In this document: one piece after another, positions 23,355 through 30,939 of the stretch | Position numbering within the stretch: position 1 is the first letter of the stretch | Layout: each line of letters starts with the position of its first letter | From: Paucilactobacillus suebicus DSM 5007 = KCTC 3549 | Lineage (GTDB): Bacteria > Bacillota > Bacilli > Lactobacillales > Lactobacillaceae | Direction of reading: 5' to 3' | Assembly (NCBI RefSeq): GCF_001434475.1 | Contig: NZ_AZGF01000003.1 | Coordinates: 1-64,000, forward strand | DNA length: 64,000 bases | Notes under the pieces: model-generated | What the model was told of the DNA's origin: nothing | The model's input: only the letters and a program-made list of their open reading frames with translations | Databases searched by the model: none | Translations under genes and position numbers: made by a program

Positions 23355-25217
23355 TTATTTAAAACTGGTTAGATCATGGCTTGAATATATGCCATACCAA
23401 GTTAAAAAGGCTAGTATGGTCCAAATTTTCCTCGAATTATCTTTGGTTCCATCACGGTGATCATTTAATAATTTTAGTACATAATCTTTGTTAATTATGT
23501 CATCAGCCGATGAATGCTTAATAATTTTTCTGGCCCATTCGTAAAGATCATCTTTTAACCAATCATTGAGCGGAACTGTGAAATTTAGCTTCTGGTGATT
23601 AACCACTTCGTCAGGTAGAAAAAACTTTGCCGCTTCTCTTAAAGCTATCTTTGTCTGCCCATGATTTACTTTTAATTTTGTGGGAATTGTTTTCGATAAT
23701 TCGTATATTCTCCTATCGACAAACGGTGTTCTTAATTCAAGTCCAAAAGCCATCGACGTACGATCAGCATTTAACAATAAATTATCTGGCAACCAGTAAT
23801 GTAAATCGATATCTTGCATTCTTGAAATTGGATCAGAACCGATTGATCTTTGATATTCACTGTTAACAGCTTGAAAGAATGGCCTTGAAAGATTGTAGTG
23901 GTTCATTAATTGTTGCTTTTCATCTTCTTTAAATATTTTGGTACCCACAAACCTTTCTTCTAAGGGAGTTGTACCACGTAGTAAAAAGTTTTTGAATCGT
24001 GAGCCGTCGGTATCATTACTTAATGATTCCTTTATGGAATTTTTTAAGGATTTGGGCAATAATTTAAACCATTTAAGTGACTTTGGCTCAGTGTAAATTC
24101 TATAACCACCGAACATTTCGTTGGCGCCCTCTCCTGACATTATAACTTTGCAATAATTGCTACTAAGTTTTGCCAAAAAATATTGAGTAAACGCAGCAGG
24201 ATCCGCCAGTGGATCGTCTATATAGTAAATAAAATTAGAAAACTCTTTCATAAAATCATCAGGTGTGATAATTAAACTTTCGTTATCAACTTGTAATGCG
24301 TTAGCCGTTTGTTTTACTAAATCCAGTTTGTTATACCCCTTTCTATCGAATCCAACAGAAAATGTTTTAATTTTTGGGTTAATTTCTCTAGCTATTGCCA
24401 CAATAATTGAAGAGTCGATTTCTCCGGATAGAAAAGCACCTATTGGAACGTCTGATCTCATATGTTTTTCTACTGAATCCTGTAGGGTCTCTATAATCGA
24501 CTGTATTAAATTATTTTTATTGATTTTATTATTTGGGACAATCTTCGCATCAAAGTATTGTTGAATATGCATCCGTCCATAAAAAGTTTTAGTAAAGCTA
24601 TGGCCTGGCAATAGTTCAATAATATTGTTGCTTAATGTGGATTCGCCCGGAATATACTGATACGTAAAGTAATCCTGTAGCGCATTCATATTGATATCAT
24701 CGTTCTTAATATTCTTCATCAATGATTTTTTTTCTGATGAAAAATATATTTTTTTATTCGTTTCAAATAAAAATAATGGTTTAATGCCAAAGTGATCTCT
24801 TGCACCAAAAACCTCATGAGTCTTGGTGTCCCAAATTACAAACGAGAACATACCTCTCAAATGGGTTACAACAGCACTACCATATTTTTTATAGCCGGCA
24901 AGCAAAATCTCAGTATCTGAGTGAGTTTTAAATTCGTAATTTTCTCTTTCAAGTGATTTCCTTAAATCTATATAATTGTATATCTCTCCGTTAAAGACAA
25001 TCCAGTAACGATCATTATCGTAAGATAGTGGTTGTTTACCTTGATCAAGGTCAATAACACTCAGTCTTCTGTATCCGACACTAATATCATTGTTTTGATA
25101 ATAAATTTCATCATCTAGCCCTCGGTGTTCAGTTTGTTTACACATCAATCTAATCTCACGCATATCAATACTTTTTTCACCATTACCATTATGAATTACA
25201 CCAACAAAGCCACCCAT
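23355..25217 (-). CDS. asnB: AsnB-like asparagine synthetase/amidotransferase with altered active sites
   Basis: A 620-residue class-II amidotransferase, full length for AsnB. Recognisable are FNGEIYNYIDLR and SDTEILLAGYKKYG in the N-terminal glutaminase domain, GARDHFGIKPL, and the C-terminal ATP-pyrophosphatase domain. Key residues differ from the family. Residue 2 is Gly (MGGFVG) instead of the nucleophile Cys, HRGPD is HRGLD, the P-loop SGGIDSS is SGEIDSS, and GEGADE is GEGANE. Each differs from the usual codon by one base as far as I can judge. It should not use glutamine and may not activate aspartate at all. AsnB relatives amidate peptidoglycan in lactobacilli, which fits its place 18 bases after a membrane glycosyltransferase gene. 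It is a pseudoenzyme or a decaying gene. Confidence 0.85.
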   Translation of the reverse strand: MGGFVGVIHNGNGEKSIDMREIRLMCKQTEHRGLDDEIYYQNNDISVGYRRLSVIDLDQGKQPLSYDNDRYWIVFNGEIYNYIDLRKSLERENYEFKTHSDTEILLAGYKKYGSAVVTHLRGMFSFVIWDTKTHEVFGARDHFGIKPLFLFETNKKIYFSSEKKSLMKNIKNDDINMNALQDYFTYQYIPGESTLSNNIIELLPGHSFTKTFYGRMHIQQYFDAKIVPNNKINKNNLIQSIIETLQDSVEKHMRSDVPIGAFLSGEIDSSIIVAIAREINPKIKTFSVGFDRKGYNKLDLVKQTANALQVDNESLIITPDDFMKEFSNFIYYIDDPLADPAAFTQYFLAKLSSNYCKVIMSGEGANEMFGGYRIYTEPKSLKWFKLLPKSLKNSIKESLSNDTDGSRFKNFLLRGTTPLEERFVGTKIFKEDEKQQLMNHYNLSRPFFQAVNSEYQRSIGSDPISRMQDIDLHYWLPDNLLLNADRTSMAFGLELRTPFVDRRIYELSKTIPTKLKVNHGQTKIALREAAKFFLPDEVVNHQKLNFTVPLNDWLKDDLYEWARKIIKHSSADDIINKDYVLKLLNDHRDGTKDNSRKIWTILAFLTWYGIYSSHDLTSFK

Positions 25218-25235
25218 TTAAATAACCCTCCATTA

Positions 25236-27185
25236 TTAAATCTTATGTTCATCGGAAGTAGCAACACTTTTAACGTAATACCTCAAGTAAGTGTCATTCA
25301 TATTTTTTACGTGAAACTCACCTACCGGGTAACTTGATTGAACACCGCCTAATTTTAGATCTCTATTACTTAAGTTTTTAACGCTGACATTTAAAACGCC
25401 CGCTTTTTGAGATGCGTAGGAAATATTATTGATACTCGTTGAACTACCTATTTCCTTTTTTATAATTTTACCGTCATGTTTAATAACAACCTTAACCGGA
25501 ACCTGTATGTGACCACTAACTAATTCGATATTGGAACTATTTGAGTGAGTAACAATATTAGATGAAATCGTCTGGTTAGGCTTAATATCAATCATTTCGT
25601 TATCAAAATAACGTCCATCGCCCTGTTCAGCAACAAGTAAATCTTTTTTAACAACATTAGAATTTTTAAATTCATTACCAAACGTACTCAGTAGCGCTAA
25701 GGTGACAATGCCTGAAAAGAAAATTTTCTTTTTAATTACCAATCGACTGAATACTTCAGAATTACTAAAGCTTGAAACGCTCCATAACATTAATATTGGA
25801 AGTAGCGGAACTGCATATCTTGGTTCCACTTCCCAAAAAATAATGTGAAAACTACTCAAACCAAGTGCAATCAAAATTGCTAAGCCATTGTTATCTTGAT
25901 TACGGGTGCTTAAGAAACTGAAAGCTGAACTTATAAATAAAAATACTAGAAAAATTTGAGAGATTAGAGATATCCAAGAATTAACTATGTCTTGATTGTA
26001 TAGATACCAACTTGGTTCTTTTTCCCACTGTGTAGTTAATTTCAAACTGTCAAATGTACCAGATGAAGTAAACACAAAGCTCTTTTTCAAAAGGTGTTGC
26101 GCTAAGCCAATAAATCCCATATTTTTAATTCGATCTTTAATAATTTTTTTCTCGGAAGTTTCTTTTCGTGTTTTTGTTTGTAAACTCATTTGATAGTGTG
26201 CATCCTGATAATCATATTCGCCGTTTGTGTTTGGATTTAATGACATTGCAATCCAGCTGGTTGCTGGTAGTTCTTCATTTGGTCTAGCCTGATAATCGTA
26301 AACATGATTTTCTAATTGAAATGTGCCAATTCCAATGAAAATACAAACTATGCTAATTATCACGGATGTTAGTAGATTTTTACTTGACCACTGCTTTTTT
26401 ATTAGCTTTGTTACTATCATAATTCCAACGGCAATCAGCAAGACGATCATATTTGGTTTAATGAGTGTGCTGAAAATATCCAGCAAAACCATAACAGCAA
26501 AAGAAGCGTATTTTTTATATCCAACATTTGTATCAAAATATATCCACAAAGCGAAGGTTATGATTGGAACAGGTATTACAAATGCATCTGAATAGACAAA
26601 TAGTCCGTATGCATATAAAGGAACACTAAATAGCCAAAATATTGCGAATATAATTTTTAAAGTGTCCATTTTCCAGTAATGGAAAATCTTTATCCCTGCT
26701 AATAGTGCCATGTCAATCCAGACGAATTGAATGATATTAACAGATTGCCAAACGTAGTTAACGGAGAATATTCGAACAAATTTGAGTATATATACTAATA
26801 AATAAACATAGTTTACATTGTTTTTATAGACATAAAAATAATTGGCCCACTTAGTTGTCCCTTTAACTAGTGCCATTGCTTGATTTCTGACAAAAAAAGA
26901 ATCAGCCCTACCGTAATCCACAAAATTAAAAGAAAACCATAGTTGCGTTAAAAAAATTAACAACAAAACTACTGCTAACACAATCTTTTTAATTCTGGTG
27001 TTCATTCTGTTTATCAATACATACATTATTCTTGTAACTAGTATTAGGGTTATTGCACCAAACATTATCCAGAATGGGCTAACCAAGAAGGAACTTTGAT
27101 TAGTTAACATGGAATAAAAAGATGCCATCAACGAAATTGAAAAGAATATTAAAACACCAACGATTTTGATTTTTGATAGATTCAC
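25236..27185 (-). CDS. GT-C-like membrane glycosyltransferase, copy A
   Basis: A 649-residue polytopic membrane protein. About 12 hydrophobic helices are spread over residues 8-500. An early acidic loop NFVDYGRADSFFVRNQAMAL and the loop KWANYFYVYKNNVNYVYLLV are followed by a C-terminal extracellular beta-rich domain (about 510-645). It resembles GT-C enzymes that take a sugar from a polyprenyl-phosphate donor outside the membrane. Two relatives lie at 30929-32902 and 34584-36524. Residues about 200-320 are almost identical to the copy at 34584, including 109 bp of identical DNA. It is followed by asnB after 18 bases. Acceptor and sugar are unknown. Confidence 0.8.
   Translation of the reverse strand: MNLSKIKIVGVLIFFSISLMASFYSMLTNQSSFLVSPFWIMFGAITLILVTRIMYVLINRMNTRIKKIVLAVVLLLIFLTQLWFSFNFVDYGRADSFFVRNQAMALVKGTTKWANYFYVYKNNVNYVYLLVYILKFVRIFSVNYVWQSVNIIQFVWIDMALLAGIKIFHYWKMDTLKIIFAIFWLFSVPLYAYGLFVYSDAFVIPVPIITFALWIYFDTNVGYKKYASFAVMVLLDIFSTLIKPNMIVLLIAVGIMIVTKLIKKQWSSKNLLTSVIISIVCIFIGIGTFQLENHVYDYQARPNEELPATSWIAMSLNPNTNGEYDYQDAHYQMSLQTKTRKETSEKKIIKDRIKNMGFIGLAQHLLKKSFVFTSSGTFDSLKLTTQWEKEPSWYLYNQDIVNSWISLISQIFLVFLFISSAFSFLSTRNQDNNGLAILIALGLSSFHIIFWEVEPRYAVPLLPILMLWSVSSFSNSEVFSRLVIKKKIFFSGIVTLALLSTFGNEFKNSNVVKKDLLVAEQGDGRYFDNEMIDIKPNQTISSNIVTHSNSSNIELVSGHIQVPVKVVIKHDGKIIKKEIGSSTSINNISYASQKAGVLNVSVKNLSNRDLKLGGVQSSYPVGEFHVKNMNDTYLRYYVKSVATSDEHKI
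26415..26523 (-). repeat. 109-bp inverted repeat, left copy
   Basis: The reverse complement of these 109 bases is identical to 35255-35363. It lies in copy A and codes for GYKKYASFAVMVLLDIFSTL and the next residues. A wider stretch of about 330 bp around it is strongly similar between the two genes. Confidence 0.9.
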
Positions 27186-27383
27186 ATTTTCACCTGTTAT
27201 AATTTATTTTAATTTAGTAATTAATCACCCCGTATTTCACTTTCACGAGTAAGCATAGTCGAACAAAAATACTTAAAAAAGACCATAAAAATAAAATTAA
27301 AATGAGATTTTCACACTAAACTAAAAAGTACTATGATAATTTCACAGCGTCGATAAAAATTTACTTAATTTATGAGATAGTCA

Positions 27384-27412
27384 TTGAATAAAAAAATTTG
27401 TGGTAGTATGTT
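27384..27412 (+). promoter_or_regulatory. promoter of the response regulator gene
   Basis: TTGAAT and TATGTT are spaced by 17 bases. The start site would be about 27419, so the RNA begins right at the hairpin 27421-27480. Confidence 0.55.
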
Positions 27413-27420
27413 TACTCGCG

Positions 27421-27484
27421 GATCGTGTTGAACTTTTTGCCTATGTAACATATCAGTCTTGTCTTTCATTCAACACGATCTTTT
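27421..27484 (+). ncRNA. leader hairpin (attenuator or small RNA) before the response regulator gene
   Basis: GATCGTGTTGAA (27421-27432) is the exact complement of TTCAACACGATC (27469-27480), with a 36-base loop, followed by TTTT and then TCTCG. With the promoter just upstream, this makes a terminator-like element at the 5' end of the transcript. It may be an attenuator or a separate short RNA of about 65 bases. The rest of the gap 27186-27515 is AT-rich with TTTCAC motifs. Confidence 0.5.
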
Positions 27485-27515
27485 CTCGTACATACCTATA
27501 ATTGGAGGTTATAAA

Positions 27516-28214
27516 GTGAATAAAACAGTCTTATTAGTCGAAGATGAAATTGGATTAATTGATTCTCTTAAAACCGAATTTGAGTTTGAAAATTATAACG
27601 TTTTAACATCTGCAAACGGAATCGATGCGGTTGATTTATTTTTAAAAGAACGAGATAAAATTGATTTAATTTTACTCGACTGGATGTTGCCTAAATTAGA
27701 TGGTCTGGGTGTCTTAAGAAGAATTAAAAAGGATGGAGATGTACCAATCATTATGTTAACCGCTCGTGATTATACTGGTGATAAAGTTGCCGGTCTTCTT
27801 GAGGGGGCTGATGATTACGTAACCAAGCCTTTTGATACTGAAGAATTATTAGCACGAATGGAGGTTGTTCTTCGACGCCCAAGTTCAAACCATTTACAGG
27901 GTAACGATGGTGTTTACAGGTTGGATGACTTAATTGTTGATAATGATAAACATCAGGTAATTAGAGGTTCTCACAATATTCAACTAACACAGCGTGAATT
28001 CAACCTTTTATTAGAGTTAATTAAGCATTCCGGAAAAACGTTTACTCGTGATGAATTAATAAATTCAGTATGGGGAGTTGATTTTGACGGGTTACCAACC
28101 GTCGTTGATGTATATATTCGATACTTGAGAAATAAAATTGATAGAATACCAGGAGAAAACAAATTGATTCACACTACTCGAGGCGTTGGTTATTCTTTAT
28201 CCTTAAACAGATAA
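27516..28214 (+). CDS. OmpR-type response regulator without a partner kinase nearby
   Basis: A two-component DNA-binding regulator of 232 residues. The receiver domain starts VNKTVLLVEDEIGLIDSL and has the phosphoacceptor aspartate at about D55 in LILLDWMLPKLDG, the conserved Thr in MLTARD and the lysine in YVTKPFD. The winged helix domain has LTQREFNLLLELIKH and PTVVDVYIRYLRNKID. The GTG start at 27516 follows GGAGG by seven bases. No histidine kinase is in this region. The gene is divergent from the copy A/asnB genes and upstream of the DedA-PAP2-GT2 genes, so it is likely to control envelope functions. A strong terminator follows. Confidence 0.95.
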   Translation: MNKTVLLVEDEIGLIDSLKTEFEFENYNVLTSANGIDAVDLFLKERDKIDLILLDWMLPKLDGLGVLRRIKKDGDVPIIMLTARDYTGDKVAGLLEGADDYVTKPFDTEELLARMEVVLRRPSSNHLQGNDGVYRLDDLIVDNDKHQVIRGSHNIQLTQREFNLLLELIKHSGKTFTRDELINSVWGVDFDGLPTVVDVYIRYLRNKIDRIPGENKLIHTTRGVGYSLSLNR

Positions 28215-28519
28215 AAAAGCTGACTAACATTATTTTTTATAATTTCACAACTATATAATATTTGTAGCAATGTGCCCTATGACTGTTTATTTACATGAAA
28301 AAAGTTCTTCATAATCTATGAAGAACTTTTTTTGTTTATTGAAATTTCACATATAACTGTATTCATATATATAGCTTCCGGTTGTCATGAAAGAATAAAT
28401 GAGATTTTATCATCTGACTATTATTTTAACGATCTTTTTTAACTTCAATTGTTCTAATAATATGAATACCGAGATACGGGTCTCACAAAGTAAAAAAAGA
28501 GATAAAGAGAGGTAGTTAA
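28215..28519 (+). other. intergenic region before the DedA gene
   Basis: This stretch of 305 bases has no gene. It contains the response regulator terminator (28298-28332) and TTTCACA at 28243 and 28345, the same heptamer seen before the response regulator. I see no clear sigma-A promoter, although TTGAAA at 28339 could be a -35 box. Confidence 0.5.
28298..28332 (+). terminator. terminator of the response regulator gene
   Basis: AAAAAAGTTCTTCATA and its exact complement form a 16-bp stem with a three-base loop and a T-run. Confidence 0.92.
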
Positions 28520-29170
28520 ATGATAACGTCGTTAATGACATCAATTTTAAATATTAGTCACTTGTTACCTCAAGTGATTGCACAGTTCGGCTGGTTAACC
28601 TATATTGGATTATTTGGGATAATTTTCATTGAGACAGGTTTAGTTCTTTTCCCTTTTCTTCCAGGAGATTCAATTTTATTTTTGTGTGGTTCAATTGCAG
28701 CTTTATCAAATCATCCACTTAATCACATAATTCTAATCATTGTATTGTCAATTGCAGCAATTTTAGGTGACTTCGTTAATTTCGAAATTGGTCAGCATTT
28801 GGGTAAACATTTAACCGGTTCTAATAAATGGAGTAAATGGATAAAGCCAAAATATGTGAAAGATGCTCAGTCCTTTTTCAATAGACATGGTTCATCCGCC
28901 ATTTTTTTAGGAAGATTCGTTCCAATTATCCGAACCTTTATCCCCTTTACTGCTGGTGCCAGCAAAATGCAATATAGAAAATTTGCTATTTTTAATATTT
29001 TAGGTGCGTTTTCATGGGTTGCCGTGGCCGTACTTGCTGGTTTCCTTTTTGGAAATGTTTCAATTGTCAAGGCTCACTTTGAGCTAATTATGGTGGCAAT
29101 TATTATAATTTCACTGGCACCTGCCGTCTTGATGAGTGTAATTCAAAATAAGAGAAATGTTGGATTGTAA
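28520..29170 (+). CDS. DedA-family membrane protein
   Basis: A 216-residue integral membrane protein of the DedA/SNARE-associated family. Typical text is ETGLVLFPFLPGDSILFLCG near residue 40, GHQLG-like ISQHLGKHL, FFNRHGSSAIFLGRFVPIIRTFIPFTAG (about 115-145), and helices at the end. Some DedA members move undecaprenyl phosphate back across the membrane. Since the next genes use or release such carriers (PAP2, GT2, GT-C), that role is plausible here but is an inference. The ATG follows GAGGTAG. It is separated from PAP2 by 142 bases, which hold an 8-bp inverted repeat (ATTATTTC/GAAATAAT). Confidence 0.92.
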   Translation: MITSLMTSILNISHLLPQVIAQFGWLTYIGLFGIIFIETGLVLFPFLPGDSILFLCGSIAALSNHPLNHIILIIVLSIAAILGDFVNFEIGQHLGKHLTGSNKWSKWIKPKYVKDAQSFFNRHGSSAIFLGRFVPIIRTFIPFTAGASKMQYRKFAIFNILGAFSWVAVAVLAGFLFGNVSIVKAHFELIMVAIIIISLAPAVLMSVIQNKRNVGL

Positions 29171-29312
29171 ATTTACAATCCTTAAGATTTATCGTTTATG
29201 TTGTTAATTATTTCGATATCTGAAATAATTGTAATGGGTTTCAAATTAAGAATAATATTATACGATTAATATAAAATGAATAAAATAATTTATTTGAAAG
29301 GAATTAATTATA

Positions 29313-29978
29313 ATGCATAAACATAGTATGTGGTTAGTTACTGGTATTGTATCAACCATTTTGTTTATTTTTATCGTATTTGGAGTAATCACTAAAAACA
29401 ACGTTATAACAAATTTTGATTTTGTTTGTCAGGCTGCAGTTGGATCAATGGTAAATCCAAATGCTACACGAATCATGTCTGTTGTTGCATTTTTTGGAAG
29501 CCCTACTGTGAACATTGTACTAACGATATTAATAGCCATCGTCCTTTGGATCATAAAAGACAAAATAATTGCTTTATGGATTATGTGTACCCAACTTGGA
29601 GGAAGTGCTTTAGCATTTATCATTAAAGAGTTAGTTCACCGACACAGACCAGGTATGCAAATAATAAAAGATAGTGGTTTCAGTTTTCCAAGTGGACATA
29701 CTTTTAATACTGCAATCTTAGTGTTGATTGTTATGTTTATTATCGTACCAAAGATTCAGGGGCAAGAATATGAGCTTGTTGTAAATCTGCTCTCAATTAT
29801 ATGGCTATTTGCGGTGGCATTCTCGAGAGTTTATTTAAGAGCTCATTGGCCTTCTGATGTTGTCGGTAGTATCGCTTTAGCTTTAGCTTGGTGGGAAATT
29901 GCACGTATTCTATATTTCAAATTCTCTCCTCTTTTAGAAAAATACTTAAAAATAGATAATTCGAAAGGTAGAAATTAG
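29313..29978 (+). CDS. PAP2-family lipid phosphatase
   Basis: A membrane phosphatase of 221 residues, with five or six helices. The three PAP2 motifs are present: KELVHRHRP (about 105-115), PSGHTF (about 128-133) and SRVYLRAHWPSDVVG (about 168-182). Proteins of this type remove a phosphate from undecaprenyl pyrophosphate or phosphatidylglycerol phosphate outside the membrane. The GT2 gene starts four bases after its stop, so both are in one transcript, which favours a role in recycling the carrier lipid. The ribosome site is GAAAGGAA. Confidence 0.95.
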   Translation: MHKHSMWLVTGIVSTILFIFIVFGVITKNNVITNFDFVCQAAVGSMVNPNATRIMSVVAFFGSPTVNIVLTILIAIVLWIIKDKIIALWIMCTQLGGSALAFIIKELVHRHRPGMQIIKDSGFSFPSGHTFNTAILVLIVMFIIVPKIQGQEYELVVNLLSIIWLFAVAFSRVYLRAHWPSDVVGSIALALAWWEIARILYFKFSPLLEKYLKIDNSKGRN

Positions 29979-29982
29979 TGAC

Positions 29983-30939
29983 ATGGATAAACTTACAATT
30001 GTTGTGCCAGCCTATAATGAGGAAGAGGTTCTACCTGATTCTGTTCGAACACTTTTGAGTGTTGAAGACAAATTAATTAGCTCTCAAATGTTCGATTCAT
30101 CGTCAGACATTTTAATTGTCGATGATGGATCGACAGATGATACATGGAATATTATTAATGAAGAAAATGAAAGAAACAAAAGAATTACTGGTATTAAATT
30201 TAGTCGAAACTTTGGTCACCAAAATGCTTTGATCGCTGGAATGACGGAGGCCATTAAGACTGCAGATATAGTGGTTACAATCGATGCGGATCTACAGGAT
30301 GATCCTAACGCTATTGAGAAAATGACCAGAGAATTTTTAAATGGTTCTGATATTGTATATGGAGTTCGAAATGATCGCCACACGGATACCTGGTTCAAAC
30401 GAACCTCTGCTGGAGCTTTTTACAGAATATTAAATGTATTGGGAGTTCACTTGATTAGAAATCATGCTGACTTTCGGCTGATGTCAAAACGTGCAGTGGA
30501 AGTGCTTCTTGAGTATAAGGAACGAAACCTATTCATCCGTGGCATGATCCCATTAATTGGTTTTCAGAGTTCAAAGGTTTACTACAAGCGATCACCTCGA
30601 ATGGCTGGTGAATCAAAGTATCCGCTTAGAAAAATGTTATCATTTGCGTGGGACGGACTGACGTCCTTTTCGATTGCCCCAGTTAGGGCAATCCTTATGT
30701 TGGGAATATTGTCCAGTCTATTAGGAGTTGCCGCCTTCTTCTATTCAATACTCACTAAGTGGTTTGGATTTACGGTTCATGGATGGTCTTCACTGATGAT
30801 TTCAATTTGGGTTCTCGGTGGTCTGCAAATGGTAAGTTTAGGAGTAATTGGTGAATACATTGGTAAAGTAACCACGGAAGTTAAACAAAGACCAAGGTTC
30901 ACAATCGAAAAGAAAATAGGTTTGCAATATGAAAAATAA
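29983..30939 (+). CDS. GT2 polyprenyl-phosphate glycosyltransferase (GtrB/CsbB-like)
   Basis: A membrane-bound family 2 glycosyltransferase of 318 residues that loads a sugar from a nucleotide sugar onto a polyprenyl phosphate. The N-terminal catalytic domain starts MDKLTIVVPAYNEEEVLPDS. It has LIVDDGSTDDTW, FSRNFGHQNALIAGM and the metal-binding TIDADLQDDP. Two hydrophobic helices follow (about 235-255 and 265-290). The GT-C gene begins inside its last codons (11-base overlap), so donor synthesis and sugar transfer are translationally coupled. This is the usual three-component glycosylation arrangement, but no GtrA-type flippase is seen nearby. Sugar is unknown. Confidence 0.94.
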   Translation: MDKLTIVVPAYNEEEVLPDSVRTLLSVEDKLISSQMFDSSSDILIVDDGSTDDTWNIINEENERNKRITGIKFSRNFGHQNALIAGMTEAIKTADIVVTIDADLQDDPNAIEKMTREFLNGSDIVYGVRNDRHTDTWFKRTSAGAFYRILNVLGVHLIRNHADFRLMSKRAVEVLLEYKERNLFIRGMIPLIGFQSSKVYYKRSPRMAGESKYPLRKMLSFAWDGLTSFSIAPVRAILMLGILSSLLGVAAFFYSILTKWFGFTVHGWSSLMISIWVLGGLQMVSLGVIGEYIGKVTTEVKQRPRFTIEKKIGLQYEK

